Shown here piece after piece: positions 1-8,451 of a stretch of 64,000 bases of DNA. A program made the position numbers and the translations under genes. Below the pieces are notes generated by a model. It was not told the origin of the DNA. It saw only the letters and a program-made list of their open reading frames with translations, and searched no databases. Position 1 is the stretch's first letter, and each line of letters opens with the position of its first letter. Source of the stretch: Microbulbifer aggregans (GTDB taxonomy: Bacteria > Pseudomonadota > Gammaproteobacteria > Pseudomonadales > Cellvibrionaceae); assembly GCF_020524005.1 (NCBI RefSeq), contig NZ_JAIVKK010000004.1:186001-250000 (forward strand), given 5' to 3'.

Positions 1-374
1 TGCGTCGCGCCGGCCTGTGGAACGAAGTCAAAGACCGACTGGACAAGCCGGGCACCGGCCTGTCCGGTGGTCAGCAGCAGCGCCTGTGTATTGCCCGCGC
101 CATCGCCGTGAGCCCTGAGGTGATCCTGATGGATGAGCCCTGCTCTGCATTGGACCCAATCGCCACCGCGCGCATCGAAGAGCTTATTGACGAGCTGCGC
201 GAGAACTACACCATCGCCATTGTTACCCACTCCATGCAGCAGGCGGCTCGTGTGAGCCAGCGCACCGCATACTTTCACCTGGGCAAGCTGGTAGAGGTGA
301 ACGATACCGAGACCGTGTTTACCAACCCGGAACACGAACTCACAGAAGCATACATTACCGGCCGCTTCGGCTAA
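1..374 (+). CDS. pstB: Phosphate ABC transporter ATPase PstB (3' part)
   Basis: This is the C-terminal part of the ATP-hydrolysing subunit of the high-affinity phosphate importer PstSCAB; the frame is open from the window edge, so the start lies outside. Visible motifs are the ABC signature LSGGQQQR, Walker [13 protein letters not shown] and the switch histidine in [14 protein letters not shown]. The order SALDP and the [11 protein letters not shown] stretch are typical of PstB rather than other ABC ATPases. It sits 25 bp upstream of phoU in the same direction, the usual pstSCAB-phoU operon order, so it is expected to belong to the Pho regulon; any Pho box for that operon lies outside the window. 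Confidence 0.95.
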   Translation, partial: RRAGLWNEVKDRLDKPGTGLSGGQQQRLCIARAIAVSPEVILMDEPCSALDPIATARIEELIDELRENYTIAIVTHSMQQAARVSQRTAYFHLGKLVEVNDTETVFTNPEHELTEAYITGRFG

Positions 375-399
375 GGTTTGGGGGAATAGACAAAAGATT

Positions 400-1095
400 A
401 TGGAAATGCATTTCGATCAACACATCTCCCGCCAGTTCAACGAAGACCTTGAAAGCATCAAGACGGAAATGCTGGAAATGGGCGGTATGGTTACCCGCCA
501 GGTGGCCGATGCCGTGGAAGCACTGGCTACCGCAGACAGCGAGCTGGCAGAAAAAGTCCTGCGCGTGGAAGAGGAAATCGACCGCTGCGAAATGGAGCTG
601 GACGAGCACGCCACCCTGATTATTGCCAAGCGCCAGCCAGCGGCGTCGGATCTGCGCATGGTGATGTCCATCATCCGCATTGCCCGCGATCTCGAGCGTG
701 TGGGCGATGAAGCGAGCAAAATCGCGAAAATGGCCATTGCCCTGACCGAGGAAGGTACCGCACCGCGCGGCTACACCGAGATTCGCCATATCGCCAATGC
801 CGTGCGCAAAATGCTGAACGACTCCCTCGATGCGTATACGCGTTTCGACGTCAAATCTGCAATGGAAACCCTCGCCGAAGACGAGCAGGTGGATATGGAT
901 TACCGCAGTGCAGTGCGCGAAATGATTACCTATATGATGGAAGACCCGCGCAGTATTTCCCGGGTGATGAACGTGCTGTGGACACTCCGTTCCCTCGAGC
1001 GTATCGGTGACCATGCCAAGAATATCTGCGAGCAGGTTGTTTATCTCGTTGAAGGTGCAGATATTCGCCATGGTAATGAAGCGAAATTGCGATAA
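400..1095 (+). CDS. phoU: Phosphate signalling complex protein PhoU
   Basis: PhoU links the Pst transporter to the sensor kinase PhoR and keeps PhoB inactive when phosphate is plentiful. The 231-residue protein has the expected length and two PhoU repeats, each carrying the metal-binding E/D-rich helix motif: RDLERVGDEASKIAKMA in the first half and RSLERIGDHAKNICEQV in the second. The start ATG at 400 gives MEMHFDQHISRQF, matching the usual N-terminus. It follows pstB closely and is presumably cotranscribed. In this genome phoR-phoB lie about 7.4 kb downstream on the opposite strand, so the two halves of the regulatory circuit are nearby but not in one operon. Confidence 0.96.
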   Translation: MEMHFDQHISRQFNEDLESIKTEMLEMGGMVTRQVADAVEALATADSELAEKVLRVEEEIDRCEMELDEHATLIIAKRQPAASDLRMVMSIIRIARDLERVGDEASKIAKMAIALTEEGTAPRGYTEIRHIANAVRKMLNDSLDAYTRFDVKSAMETLAEDEQVDMDYRSAVREMITYMMEDPRSISRVMNVLWTLRSLERIGDHAKNICEQVVYLVEGADIRHGNEAKLR

Positions 1096-1143
1096 CTTTA
1101 TTGAGCAAAAAGTTAAAATAATTAACTAGTGGTGGATTTATCC

Positions 1144-1172
1144 GCCAATACCTCGCCAATACCAAGCCAATA
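1144..1172. promoter_or_regulatory. Three GCCAATA direct repeats with 11-bp period
   Basis: The heptamer GCCAATA occurs at 1144, 1155 and 1166, so the repeat period is exactly 11 bp, one helical turn. It lies between phoU and the outer-membrane barrel gene, 97-125 bp before that gene's start. Spacing of this kind is typical of operators for OmpR/PhoB-family response regulators, but the heptamer itself is not the Pho-box half-site. The regulator is unknown; the operator role is inferred. Confidence 0.45.
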
Positions 1173-1268
1173 GAATAACGCTCTATTGATAATTGTATTT
1201 AGCGCAATTAAAGTCCTGCGCGACCGTTTCTGGTTGTTTTTGATGCTAAATATAATTAGGGGGCGAAG

Positions 1269-1946
1269 TTGAAAAAGTTATTAATTGGCGCAATTGCTTT
1301 GTGTACAACAATGTCTGCGCAGGCGATAGAGAGTTCCTGGTATTTAAAATTTGGCTATGGCGCAACTGACCCGGATGCCGGCATTCTTGAACAGCAGTTA
1401 TCTAACGAACTGGGGGCGTATGAACAATTTGGCTTTGCGCGAGGCCTTAGTTTAGCACTTGGTTATCAACTAAATCCCTATATTGCTATTGAAGGCGGAC
1501 TTGTCGATTGGGGTGATTCGACAATTGAGGATAAGGCTTATTACGGAAATTTGATGCTGGATGGCATCGCTGGCCATTATCGCACCAAGGCAAGAGTATC
1601 GGGTAATACCGGAAATTTGGGCGTAGTGCTGTCCACGTCTGTCGCGCGCCGATTTGCAGTTGGCGTTAAAGGTGGTTTCCATGTATGGACCCTTGAGGAG
1701 CGCGTGAGGGCCATTGATGAATGGCAGCAGATTGTGGGCGAAAACGAATCTGGGGGGGCGGTCGTTGTATCCTCAGAAACGCAACTTGTTGATTATGCAC
1801 GATCCACCGATGGCAGCGATCCATATGCCGGTTTGATTGCCAGTTATCGTGAAGATAGTTGGGCATTGAGCGTGGAATATACCGTGTTCCAGACAGAATT
1901 CGCTGATCCATCAAGTACGATTTTCTCTGTATCCAAAGAATTCTAA
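1269..1946 (+). CDS. Outer-membrane beta-barrel protein, OmpA-like N-terminal type
   Basis: The 225-residue product begins with a Sec signal peptide (MKKLLIGAIALCTTMSAQA, cleavage after AQA). The mature part has alternating hydrophobic strands and glycine-rich turns (WYLKFGYGA, LSLALGYQL, IAIEGGLVDWGD, FAVGVKGGFHVW, WALSVEYTVFQ) and ends in phenylalanine (SVSKEF), the usual Bam recognition residue. This fits a small eight-stranded barrel like the OmpA transmembrane domain; there is no C-terminal peptidoglycan-binding domain. No specific function can be assigned. The gene and its leader are noticeably richer in A+T than phoU or the M48 gene, which may mean later acquisition. It starts with the codon TTG at 1269 (ggggcgaagTTG), with GGGGGCG as the likely ribosome site. 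Confidence 0.75.
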   Translation: MKKLLIGAIALCTTMSAQAIESSWYLKFGYGATDPDAGILEQQLSNELGAYEQFGFARGLSLALGYQLNPYIAIEGGLVDWGDSTIEDKAYYGNLMLDGIAGHYRTKARVSGNTGNLGVVLSTSVARRFAVGVKGGFHVWTLEERVRAIDEWQQIVGENESGGAVVVSSETQLVDYARSTDGSDPYAGLIASYREDSWALSVEYTVFQTEFADPSSTIFSVSKEF

Positions 1947-2281
1947 TCAAATATTTTTAGGCGCTTGTGGTTTATTGGTTGTCGAAATTCAAGCGTCTCT
2001 CTTTCCTCCCCTTTTTCCCGTTTCAAATTAGTAAATGATTCCTGAGTTCTTAACGCATATTTATACTGATCTATTCAGCTACGGTTAAGACATAAAGTGC
2101 GATAAATGGTATCAGCACGTGGTAACAACTACAGGCTACACCGCGTAATTGAGACGGCCGTCACAGTCAAGACTAATGATTGCGCGGGAAATTTTGTTTG
2201 CTACAATCCGCGCCGCATTTGCCCCATGGGGATATGCGCGAGTACGCAAGTACAGATGTAATTTAAACAGGGAACACTTCC
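1947..2281. other. Intergenic region between two outer-membrane protein genes
   Basis: No gene is supported here. The first part holds an imperfect inverted repeat (GGCGCTTG near 1960 and CAAGCGTC near 1991) followed by a pyrimidine-rich stretch that may terminate the upstream gene. The last 100 bp contain the promoter annotated at 2180-2207 and the untranslated leader of the porin gene. The rest shows nothing I can interpret. Confidence 0.6.
2180..2207 (+). promoter_or_regulatory. Putative sigma-70 promoter of the porin gene
   Basis: TTGCGC at 2180-2185 and TACAAT at 2202-2207 are separated by 16 bp, and the -10 is preceded by TG (TGCTACAAT), an extended -10 element. The start codon is 75 bp further on, leaving a leader with no obvious structure and a GGGAA ribosome site. 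This is pattern recognition only. Confidence 0.45.
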
Positions 2282-3082
2282 ATGAAGTTCAAGTTTGCAG
2301 CACTTCCGCTCATGCTGGTTTCTGCTATTGCCTCCGCAGAGCAGTACAACTCTTTCACCGATGCCGACTACACGAACATCGACACCAATTTTGGTGATGT
2401 CGATGTGCTGTCAGTGGGTTCCCAGTACTATTTCGGCGCCCTGAATACCCTGGGTCCGCGCAAAGAATTTTCCTATATTCTTCCGGTATCCAATATATAC
2501 GGCGGCGTGGCTCATTATGATACCGACGGTTCCGATGCAGATATGCTGACTGTTGGTGGTGAATACTTTACCGGCCAGTGGAAAGTTTCCGGTCAGATCG
2601 CAGATTTCGACGGGTACAGTGTTTACTCCGCGGGCCTGGGCTTCCTGTTTACCCCGAATCTTCTTGCTGAAGTCCAAGCGGTAAAAGCAGAGGATGAAGA
2701 CACTGATTTTGTGTTCCGTGGCCAATACAACCATCAGCTGGGCGGCAACGATTACATCGGATTCACCGCGGAAATTGATGACGACCTGGATCAGCGCAGC
2801 GTTTCTTCCAAGTATTTCACTGCACTCTCTGGCGGCCGCTACTTCACTGCAGAGCTGTCTCTGACCGATAGCGACGATACCGATATGTACTGGGGTGGAG
2901 AAGTGGAGTTCTACTTCGATGAGAACACTTCTATCGGCGCGGCCTATGACGACAACGAAGACTATGAGCTGAATGCCACCCACTTCTTCAACCGCAATGT
3001 TGCGGCTAAAGTGGCTTATGGTTCCAATGCCGATTACAACGATGCTGACGTGTTCAGCCTGGGCGTAACCGTGCAGCTGTAA
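2282..3082 (+). CDS. Putative porin
   Basis: The 266-residue product has a signal peptide (MKFKFAALPLMLVSAIASA) and a mature region made of short amphipathic beta strands separated by acidic turns rich in Asp (DVDVLSVGSQYYFGAL, GEYFTGQWKVSGQIADF, GRYFTAELSLTDSDDTD, VAAKVAYGSNADYND). This matches the 'putative porin' class of marine gammaproteobacteria, probably a 12-16 stranded barrel. The last strand ends FSLGVTVQL rather than in Phe. The strongly acidic loops suggest a preference for cations or simply adaptation to salt water; substrate is unknown. It is monocistronic: own promoter upstream and a strong terminator 30 bp after the stop. Start ATG 2282 follows GGGAACACTTCC. Confidence 0.75.
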   Translation: MKFKFAALPLMLVSAIASAEQYNSFTDADYTNIDTNFGDVDVLSVGSQYYFGALNTLGPRKEFSYILPVSNIYGGVAHYDTDGSDADMLTVGGEYFTGQWKVSGQIADFDGYSVYSAGLGFLFTPNLLAEVQAVKAEDEDTDFVFRGQYNHQLGGNDYIGFTAEIDDDLDQRSVSSKYFTALSGGRYFTAELSLTDSDDTDMYWGGEVEFYFDENTSIGAAYDDNEDYELNATHFFNRNVAAKVAYGSNADYNDADVFSLGVTVQL

Positions 3083-3105
3083 TTTCTCTACAGGAAATTA
3101 CCAAT

Positions 3106-3140
3106 AAAAAAGCGGGTGAAGAAATTCACCCGCTTTTTTT
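3106..3140. terminator. Bidirectional intrinsic terminator
   Basis: A hairpin with stem GCGGGTGAA / TTCACCCGC and a short loop is bordered by A-runs on the left and a T7 run on the right, so it can stop transcription from both the porin gene and, weakly, anything coming from the other side. Confidence 0.85.
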
Positions 3141-3179
3141 ATGTCACTTATTCAGGGTCCCCCCGAATAAACTTATTCG

Positions 3180-4475
3180 TCAGCCATTGCTGCCCAATGC
3201 CTGCACTCGTGCCTGTGCCTTGGTACCAATCTCCCCTTCAGATTGCGCGGCGATCTGGTATTGGCTCAATGCATTTTTTGTATTGCCCTGCCCTTCATAT
3301 ACCTGCCCAAGATAATAGTGCGCATGTGCGGTATCCAAGTATTGGGTAGAGCGGTTCAGATCGCGCTCCGCGGCGGTGTAGTTTTTCAACTGAGCATTCA
3401 ACATGCCGCGCATCAGCCAGTTGGAAAACAGTGTCGGATTTTTCTGTACCGCGGTCTCGTAGGATTTCAGGGCTGACTGGTACTGCTTTTTCTGTGCCAG
3501 CAGGTCGCCTTCCAAGGCGTAAAACGCGGCTTCCTTGGGTTGCTGCTTCTGAGCCTGACGGGTCAGTGTGAGGGCGCGGTCGTATTCTTTGTTGCCTACC
3601 GCGGCGACAGCCTCGTCATAGCTCTTGTACGCATCCGCATCACGTTTCAGTTGCCCGATGGCCTGCTGGTATTGCGCACGGTTGGCGGTGCCACCGGCGG
3701 ACAGTTTGGATGCATGTTTTTTATTGGCGTCTACCCGCGCCTGGGACGGCGGGTGGCTGGCAAACAGGGCTTCCAGGCCCCCGGACTGCTTGCCTTTGGA
3801 GAGCGCAACAAATTTCTGCTGCAGGCGCACGGCACCTTGGGTGTCGTAGCCGGCGGCAGCCATGTACTTCATGCCGTACTGGTCTGACTCCAGCTCGTTC
3901 TCACGGCCATACTTGGCGATATAGGCTGAACCGCCCAGCTGGCTGCCCAGGGAGACGAGATCGCCGTAATTGGTGTTCTGGGTCGTGGCGCCGAGGATGG
4001 CGATACCGGCACCCAGAATCTGCTGTTGGGACATGGCGGCCGCCGAGTGGCGTGCGGCGGCGTGCACAATCTCGTGGCTAAGCACGGCGGCGAGCTCCGC
4101 CTCGTCCTCTAGTAATACCAGCAATCCGCGGTTGACGGCGATTTTGCCACCGGGCAGCGCCCAGGCGTTGGGCACAGAGTTGTTCAGCACGACAAATTCA
4201 TAGGGTAGCGTAGGCTGGTCGGAGACCTTGGCCAGTTTTTGCCCTACGCGGCTGACGTAGCTTTGCAGGGCGGGGTCGACCAGGTATTCACCGCCCTGTT
4301 GTTGCTGGGCCTTGGGGTATTCCTGGGCGCCCAGGGCCACTTCCTGGTTCTGGGACATGAGCGAGAGCTCTTTCTTCCCGGTCACCGGATTGACGGCACA
4401 GCTGGTCACGCCAAGGGCCATGACGGTGGTGATCGCACTGGCCATCAGGCCTTTGGATATGGAACGCGGAAACAT
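3180..4475 (-). CDS. M48 family metalloprotease lipoprotein with TPR repeats (BepA-like)
   Basis: A 431-residue envelope protease. The N-terminus is a lipoprotein signal peptide ending in the lipobox VTSC (Cys about residue 26). The zinc site is HEIVH in the segment LSHEIVHAAARHS, and the third ligand lies in NELESDQYG (ExxxD motif), as in M48 peptidases. The C-terminal third holds three or more tetratricopeptide repeats (e.g. AAFYALEGDLLAQKKQYQSA, ending HAHYYLGQVYEGQGNTKNAL). The same layout occurs in E. coli BepA (YfgC), which assists and quality-controls outer-membrane protein assembly; BepA itself is not lipidated, so this is more like the Loip/YcaL type with added TPRs. It is divergent from the DUF4265 gene and appears monocistronic. 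Confidence 0.85.
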   Translation of the reverse strand: MFPRSISKGLMASAITTVMALGVTSCAVNPVTGKKELSLMSQNQEVALGAQEYPKAQQQQGGEYLVDPALQSYVSRVGQKLAKVSDQPTLPYEFVVLNNSVPNAWALPGGKIAVNRGLLVLLEDEAELAAVLSHEIVHAAARHSAAAMSQQQILGAGIAILGATTQNTNYGDLVSLGSQLGGSAYIAKYGRENELESDQYGMKYMAAAGYDTQGAVRLQQKFVALSKGKQSGGLEALFASHPPSQARVDANKKHASKLSAGGTANRAQYQQAIGQLKRDADAYKSYDEAVAAVGNKEYDRALTLTRQAQKQQPKEAAFYALEGDLLAQKKQYQSALKSYETAVQKNPTLFSNWLMRGMLNAQLKNYTAAERDLNRSTQYLDTAHAHYYLGQVYEGQGNTKNALSQYQIAAQSEGEIGTKAQARVQALGSNG

Positions 4476-4546
4476 GCTTCCCCTCCCTGTATAATGTTCG
4501 GTTTATGCCTTAGCGCGTTATTGTACACAGTCCCGGGAGTGAGGTT

Positions 4547-5038
4547 ATGACGACGGCACTGCAAATTATCGAACTGTTTGCCGGCACCAATCCGGACGGA
4601 GAGCCCGTCGTGGAAAGGATGCAGGTGCGGGTCAATGAAGACGACAGCGTACAGCTGGTGCGTTCACCGGCTTTCATCAAGGGGCTGGCCAGCGGTGACT
4701 CCATCAAGGTCAATCGCGAGGATCCGGAGAAGCCCACCTTTGAGCTGGTGAAGCGTTCCGGCAACCTGGCCGTACGGGTATTCTGTCGCGGTGACAGTAC
4801 CAAACTCTCGGACCAGCTGACCCCGCAACTGGAAAAGCTGGGCGGTGAGCTGGATATGGAAAGCCCGCGCCTGCTGGTTTACAGCATCCATGTGAGCTGT
4901 GGCTTCGCCGAGATTGAAAAAATCCTGAACAGCGTCTGCGATGGTGCCAACAGTGTTTGGTACTACGGCAATGTCTACGACCCGGTGGACGGGCAAACAC
5001 CATTGAACTGGTGGCAAGATATCCTGAAACCAGAATAA
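4547..5038 (+). CDS. DUF4265 domain-containing protein
   Basis: A 163-residue soluble protein without signal peptide or membrane segment. The first 80 residues (MQVRVNEDDSVQLVRSPAFIKGLASGDSIKV) match the DUF4265 pattern, in which a short beta strand region is followed by 'P-F-x-x-G-L-A-x-G-D'. The second half resembles a small alpha/beta ligand-binding fold (LGGELDMESPRLLVYSIHVSCGFAEIEKIL). Function is unknown. The start ATG 4547 is preceded by GTGAGGTT. It is followed by a REP-like palindrome and then yaaA, but the three do not suggest a shared pathway. A good -10 (TATAAT, 4490-4495) lies upstream, overlapping the 5' end of the divergent M48 gene. Confidence 0.7.
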   Translation: MTTALQIIELFAGTNPDGEPVVERMQVRVNEDDSVQLVRSPAFIKGLASGDSIKVNREDPEKPTFELVKRSGNLAVRVFCRGDSTKLSDQLTPQLEKLGGELDMESPRLLVYSIHVSCGFAEIEKILNSVCDGANSVWYYGNVYDPVDGQTPLNWWQDILKPE

Positions 5039-5058
5039 AACCGACTTCATACAAATAC

Positions 5059-5125
5059 CGTCATTCCGGCGTATGCCGGAATCCAGCACTCCGGACTCTG
5101 GATCCCGGCCTGCGCCGGGATGACG
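5059..5125. repeat. REP-like dispersed palindrome (copy A)
   Basis: Two hairpins back to back: one beginning CGTCATTCCGGC and its partner GCCGGAATCCAG, the other GGATCCCGGCC...GCCGGGATGACG. This CGTCATTCCGGC type is a widespread extragenic repeat in proteobacteria. A related, rearranged copy lies at 51755-51854. It occupies the gap between the DUF4265 gene and yaaA. Confidence 0.8.
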
Positions 5126-5149
5126 AAATTCATCAGCAGTTGAACCTAT

Positions 5150-5929
5150 ATGCTTATCGTCATTTCCCCCGCAAAAACCCTCGACTATGAGAGCGAGATA
5201 CCCCAGCTGGAAACGACCCAGCCGGATTTTCTGAAGGAATCGGCGGCGCTGATCAAGGAGCTGCGTGCGCTCAGCCCGCAGGATATTTCCAGTCTGATGA
5301 AAATCTCCGACAAGCTGGGCGTACTCAATTACGACCGTTTCCACGCCTGGAAACGGCCTTTTACTGAGGCTAATGCGCGTCCGGCCCTGCTGGCCTTCAA
5401 AGGGGACGTCTACACCGGGCTGGCAGCGGAAAGCATGAACAAGCGGGATTTCGCTTTTGCCCAGAAACACCTGCGCATGCTGTCCGGCCTCTATGGCCTG
5501 TTGCGACCGCTGGATTTAATGCAGCCGTACCGGCTGGAGATGGGGACCAGGTTCGCCAATGCCGGTGGCAAAAACCTGTATGAATTCTGGGATGGCAAGC
5601 TTACTGCTGCGCTCAATGCGCAGTTGCAGGCGTTGAAGAGCAAGGAACTGGTGAACCTGGCTTCCAATGAATACTTCAAGTCGGTAAAACCAAAAAATCT
5701 TGAAGCGGAAGTCATTACTCCCCACTTCAAAGACTGGAAAAACGGCCAGTACAAGATGATCAGTTTCTTTGCCAAGAAAGCGCGCGGGATGATGAGCCGC
5801 TGGGCTATTGATAACCGGGTGAAGCAGGCGGAGCAGCTGAAAGACTTTGACGTGGCCGGTTACTACTTCAGCGAAAAGGATTCCAAGGGCAACGACTGGG
5901 TTTTCCTGCGCGACGAGCAGCCAGCCTGA
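5150..5929 (+). CDS. yaaA: Peroxide stress protein YaaA
   Basis: YaaA (DUF328/UPF0246) lowers intracellular free iron during hydrogen peroxide stress and binds DNA; in E. coli it belongs to the OxyR regulon. The 259 residues match the family length, beginning [15 protein letters not shown] and containing the conserved blocks [18 protein letters not shown] and [11 protein letters not shown]. The lysines and arginines of the PAKTLD and KARGMMSRW segments are typical of the fold. oxyR lies about 13 kb downstream in this window, but I see no clear OxyR site here. It ends 5 bp before the DUF938 gene, suggesting translation coupling. Confidence 0.93.
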   Translation: MLIVISPAKTLDYESEIPQLETTQPDFLKESAALIKELRALSPQDISSLMKISDKLGVLNYDRFHAWKRPFTEANARPALLAFKGDVYTGLAAESMNKRDFAFAQKHLRMLSGLYGLLRPLDLMQPYRLEMGTRFANAGGKNLYEFWDGKLTAALNAQLQALKSKELVNLASNEYFKSVKPKNLEAEVITPHFKDWKNGQYKMISFFAKKARGMMSRWAIDNRVKQAEQLKDFDVAGYYFSEKDSKGNDWVFLRDEQPA

Positions 5930-5934
5930 TTTTT

Positions 5935-6537
5935 ATGAGCGACGAAAACTTGCCAGATGCGCCGTCTACGGAGCGTAACCGGGAGCCGATTTTAGGCGAG
6001 CTGCAGCGCTTGCTGAGCAGAAGCGCCAGCGTGCTGGAGGTTGGCAGCGGGACCGGCCAGCATGCGGTGTATTTTGCCCCGCGCCTGACGCATCTCAGCT
6101 GGTATCCCAGCGAGCGCAAACAGAATCTGCACGAGGTGGCGGCGTGGATCGCCCATCAGCCTGCGAAAAATCTGCGTGAACCCATCGAGCTGGACGTGAC
6201 GGGCAGCTGGCCTGCGATCACGGTGGATACCGTATTTACCTCCAATACGCTGCATATAATGCCCGCGGCGGCGGTGGAGGTTTTCTTCCGCCGGCTGCCA
6301 TCGGTACTGGCTCCCGGCGGTCAGCTGATCGTATACGGCCCGGTGAAGATCGCGGGCGAGTATATTGGTCCCGGCAATGCCGGTTTTGATGAGTGGCTCA
6401 AGGAGCAGAACCCTCTGCGAGGCATCCGCGACCTGGAGTGGCTGGACGCGCTCGCCGCCAGCGCGGGTCTCGCTCGTACAGAGAATAACTACCTGCCCGC
6501 GAACAATCAGTTGCTGGTATGGAAATACACGGGCTGA
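5935..6537 (+). CDS. DUF938 SAM-dependent methyltransferase-like protein
   Basis: A 200-residue protein of the DUF938 family. The nucleotide-fold motif VLEVGSGTGQHAVYFAPRL (about residues 32-50) is a typical S-adenosylmethionine-binding motif I, and an acidic end of strand 2 (WYPSERK) is replaced by Ser/Glu. The segment APGGQLIVYGP is motif III-like. The substrate is unknown. It begins 5 bp after the yaaA stop, so the two are likely one operon. Start ATG 5935 is preceded only by a weak ribosome site inside the end of yaaA, consistent with coupling. Confidence 0.82.
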   Translation: MSDENLPDAPSTERNREPILGELQRLLSRSASVLEVGSGTGQHAVYFAPRLTHLSWYPSERKQNLHEVAAWIAHQPAKNLREPIELDVTGSWPAITVDTVFTSNTLHIMPAAAVEVFFRRLPSVLAPGGQLIVYGPVKIAGEYIGPGNAGFDEWLKEQNPLRGIRDLEWLDALAASAGLARTENNYLPANNQLLVWKYTG

Positions 6538-6642
6538 AGCTGCGCTGGCTAAACCCGAACAGTTCTCACATGACGAATATTTAAACAGCGTGTGAATCAA
6601 GATCCGAATATCGACAGACCTGAATACCGATAGGAGCCTACT

Positions 6643-7002
6643 ATGCCCGCATGGTTTGAAGCGACACTGGCAATCGTAGCCGCGATTGCCGCCGTGTTTT
6701 TCTTTGGTAAATACCGCGAGACCGTGGCCGCCCTCGAAGAGTCCGAGCGGATGAAGCGCAAGCTGTCCAAGGATCTCGATCGCTATCGTGATGTTCCGCA
6801 ATTGCGCGCCCTGCGCGACAGCTTGGCCGGGGCGCGTGTATTGCCGAAGGATGACCAGGGCCGCCAGCACGTGATGTTCCGCGATGGGGAGCGGAAGCTC
6901 GTCCACATCACTATCGGCAACGTCGATGTTGAAGCTCTGGACAGTGGTGAAGCGTTTTATATGCTGGATGGGGAAAAACGGCCGCTGAAAGAGCTGGAGT
7001 AA
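6643..7002 (+). CDS. Small membrane-anchored protein of unknown function
   Basis: A 119-residue protein with one N-terminal transmembrane helix (about residues 5-22, WFEATLAIVAAIAAVFFFG) followed by a charged helical stretch (ETVAALEESERMKRKLSKDLDRYRD) and a small beta-rich C-terminal region (HVMFRDGERKLVHITIGNV). It looks like an inner-membrane protein with a cytoplasmic coiled-coil and a globular end. I do not recognise a family. The start is well placed: ATG 6643 follows AGGAGCCTACT. It is probably a separate transcription unit. Confidence 0.6.
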   Translation: MPAWFEATLAIVAAIAAVFFFGKYRETVAALEESERMKRKLSKDLDRYRDVPQLRALRDSLAGARVLPKDDQGRQHVMFRDGERKLVHITIGNVDVEALDSGEAFYMLDGEKRPLKELE

Positions 7003-7227
7003 CCATTCACTCACCCGGATGGCGTTGCCATTCGGGGTTGCCCCCTCCTCGTGAACCTCCTCGAATAGAAGATTTCCAATAGCAATCAACCGATTGCGTC
7101 ACACTTTATCTCCGATAAGCGTTGATTGCGCCGACGCCGGCGTGTATTTTGGCGCCGCCAAAAATCTAATAACCGGCGCAAAACTAAAAATTTTCTGACA
7201 ACACTTATTCAAGGGATCTGGTTGATC

Positions 7228-8385
7228 ATGTGGATCAAGAACCGAATTGCCAGCATTGTTGCTGCGGGCGCTATTTTGGGGGCGGCGCCGGTAGCCGCTG
7301 AAGTTTTTTCTGGCCGCGGTAGTGCGATGGCCGGTGCGGGCGTTGCCGGTGGTGAGTACAGCTACAGTGCGCTGGTAAATCCGGCCACTGCCACCAACTT
7401 CAAGGAAAACGACGATTTCGCGCTGACCTTTGATTTTGGTTTGCTTGCCAATGACCAGAATGAATTCATTGATACTGCCGAAGATCTGAGCGATTACCTG
7501 GATGATATCGACGGCCTGACGGCGAATCAGGGCGACGCAGATTTTATCCTCCAGTCTCTGCGTACGCTGGATCAGTCCCGCCTGACCCTGGATGCCGGTG
7601 CCCAGCTCACCATTGCCATCCCCAATAACGTCGTTTCCAGCATGCTGTTTGTACGCCAGTCTGCGTTCATCTCCACCGAAATCAATCTGGCGGACGCGGA
7701 TGTGGAGCTGCTAAGCAATTTCGGCGAGCAGTTGTTCGATGAAAACGACCTTCAATCCGAAGCGGGTGCTTTTGGCTACAGCATGCGGGAAGTCGGCGTA
7801 GCGCTTGCCCGTGAATTCACCTTTGGTGAATACAAGGTTTCCCTGGGGGCCACGCCGAAACACCAGCTGGTTGAAACCATCGAATATATCGAGACGGTGG
7901 CTGATTTCGATGACGACGACTTCGAAGTCGACGACTACACCCGCGAGGACAGCAACTTCAACCTCGACCTTGGCGCGACCATCAATTGGGGCGAGCTGCA
8001 GGGCGGCCTGTCGGTGCGCAACAGCCTGGCGCAGGAATATGAGACCCTCGGCGGTATGAAAATCCAGCTGGACCCGCAGGTGACGGCAGGTTTCGGTTAT
8101 ACCGGTGAAACGCTTACCGTGCTGGCAGATCTCGACCTCAATGCCGTGGAGCTGTTTGACGGTGCCGGCGAGGTACAGGTTGCGCGTATTGGCGCGGAGG
8201 TGGATATGTTTGACTGGGCGCAGTTGCGTGTCGGTTACCGCCACGATCTGAAAGACACCTTTGACGGTGCGGTAACCGTTGGCGTGGGCTTTTCGCCATT
8301 CGACGTGTTGCAGTTGCACGTGTCGGCGATCAAGTCTTCCGATGACACGCTGGGCGCAGCGCTGCAGTTCGGAATCGATCTGTAG
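7228..8385 (+). CDS. TraF_2/FadL-like outer-membrane beta-barrel protein
   Basis: The frame is open from 7126, but the ATG at 7228 gives a proper signal peptide (MWIKNRIASIVAAGAILGAAPVAAE, split here: helix AAGAILGAAPVAAE) and follows AAGGGATCTGG, so 385 residues are annotated. The start of the mature chain, FSGRGSAMAGAGVAGG, followed by NPATATNF, matches the family often named 'conjugal transfer protein TraF' (TraF_2), a chromosomal outer-membrane barrel related to FadL/OmpP1 rather than a true conjugation protein. Long acidic loops (FDDDDFEVDDYTRED) and C-terminal strands ending in LQFGIDL are visible. There are no conjugation genes nearby. A strong terminator follows, shared with phoR. Confidence 0.75.
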   Translation: MWIKNRIASIVAAGAILGAAPVAAEVFSGRGSAMAGAGVAGGEYSYSALVNPATATNFKENDDFALTFDFGLLANDQNEFIDTAEDLSDYLDDIDGLTANQGDADFILQSLRTLDQSRLTLDAGAQLTIAIPNNVVSSMLFVRQSAFISTEINLADADVELLSNFGEQLFDENDLQSEAGAFGYSMREVGVALAREFTFGEYKVSLGATPKHQLVETIEYIETVADFDDDDFEVDDYTREDSNFNLDLGATINWGELQGGLSVRNSLAQEYETLGGMKIQLDPQVTAGFGYTGETLTVLADLDLNAVELFDGAGEVQVARIGAEVDMFDWAQLRVGYRHDLKDTFDGAVTVGVGFSPFDVLQLHVSAIKSSDDTLGAALQFGIDL

Positions 8386-8405
8386 TCACTTGGCTATGTC
8401 GTAGG

Positions 8406-8433
8406 AAAAAGGGGCCCGTTGGGCCCCTTTTTT
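8406..8433. terminator. Intrinsic terminator between convergent barrel gene and phoR
   Basis: Stem GGGGCCC / GGGCCCC with loop GTT, followed on the plus strand by a T6 run and preceded by A5, so it can act for both the upstream plus-strand gene and the minus-strand phoR. Confidence 0.85.
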
Positions 8434-8451
8434 AATGGCGGAACAGTTTGT

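Noticed and set aside
3540-4081. Several plus-strand frames opposite the M48 protease
   Set aside because: All are antisense shadows of a gene with an intact HEIVH motif and lipoprotein signal.
7228-8385. Conjugation system suggested by the name TraF
   Set aside because: The family is a chromosomal outer-membrane barrel; there are no relaxase, coupling protein or pilus genes in the window.
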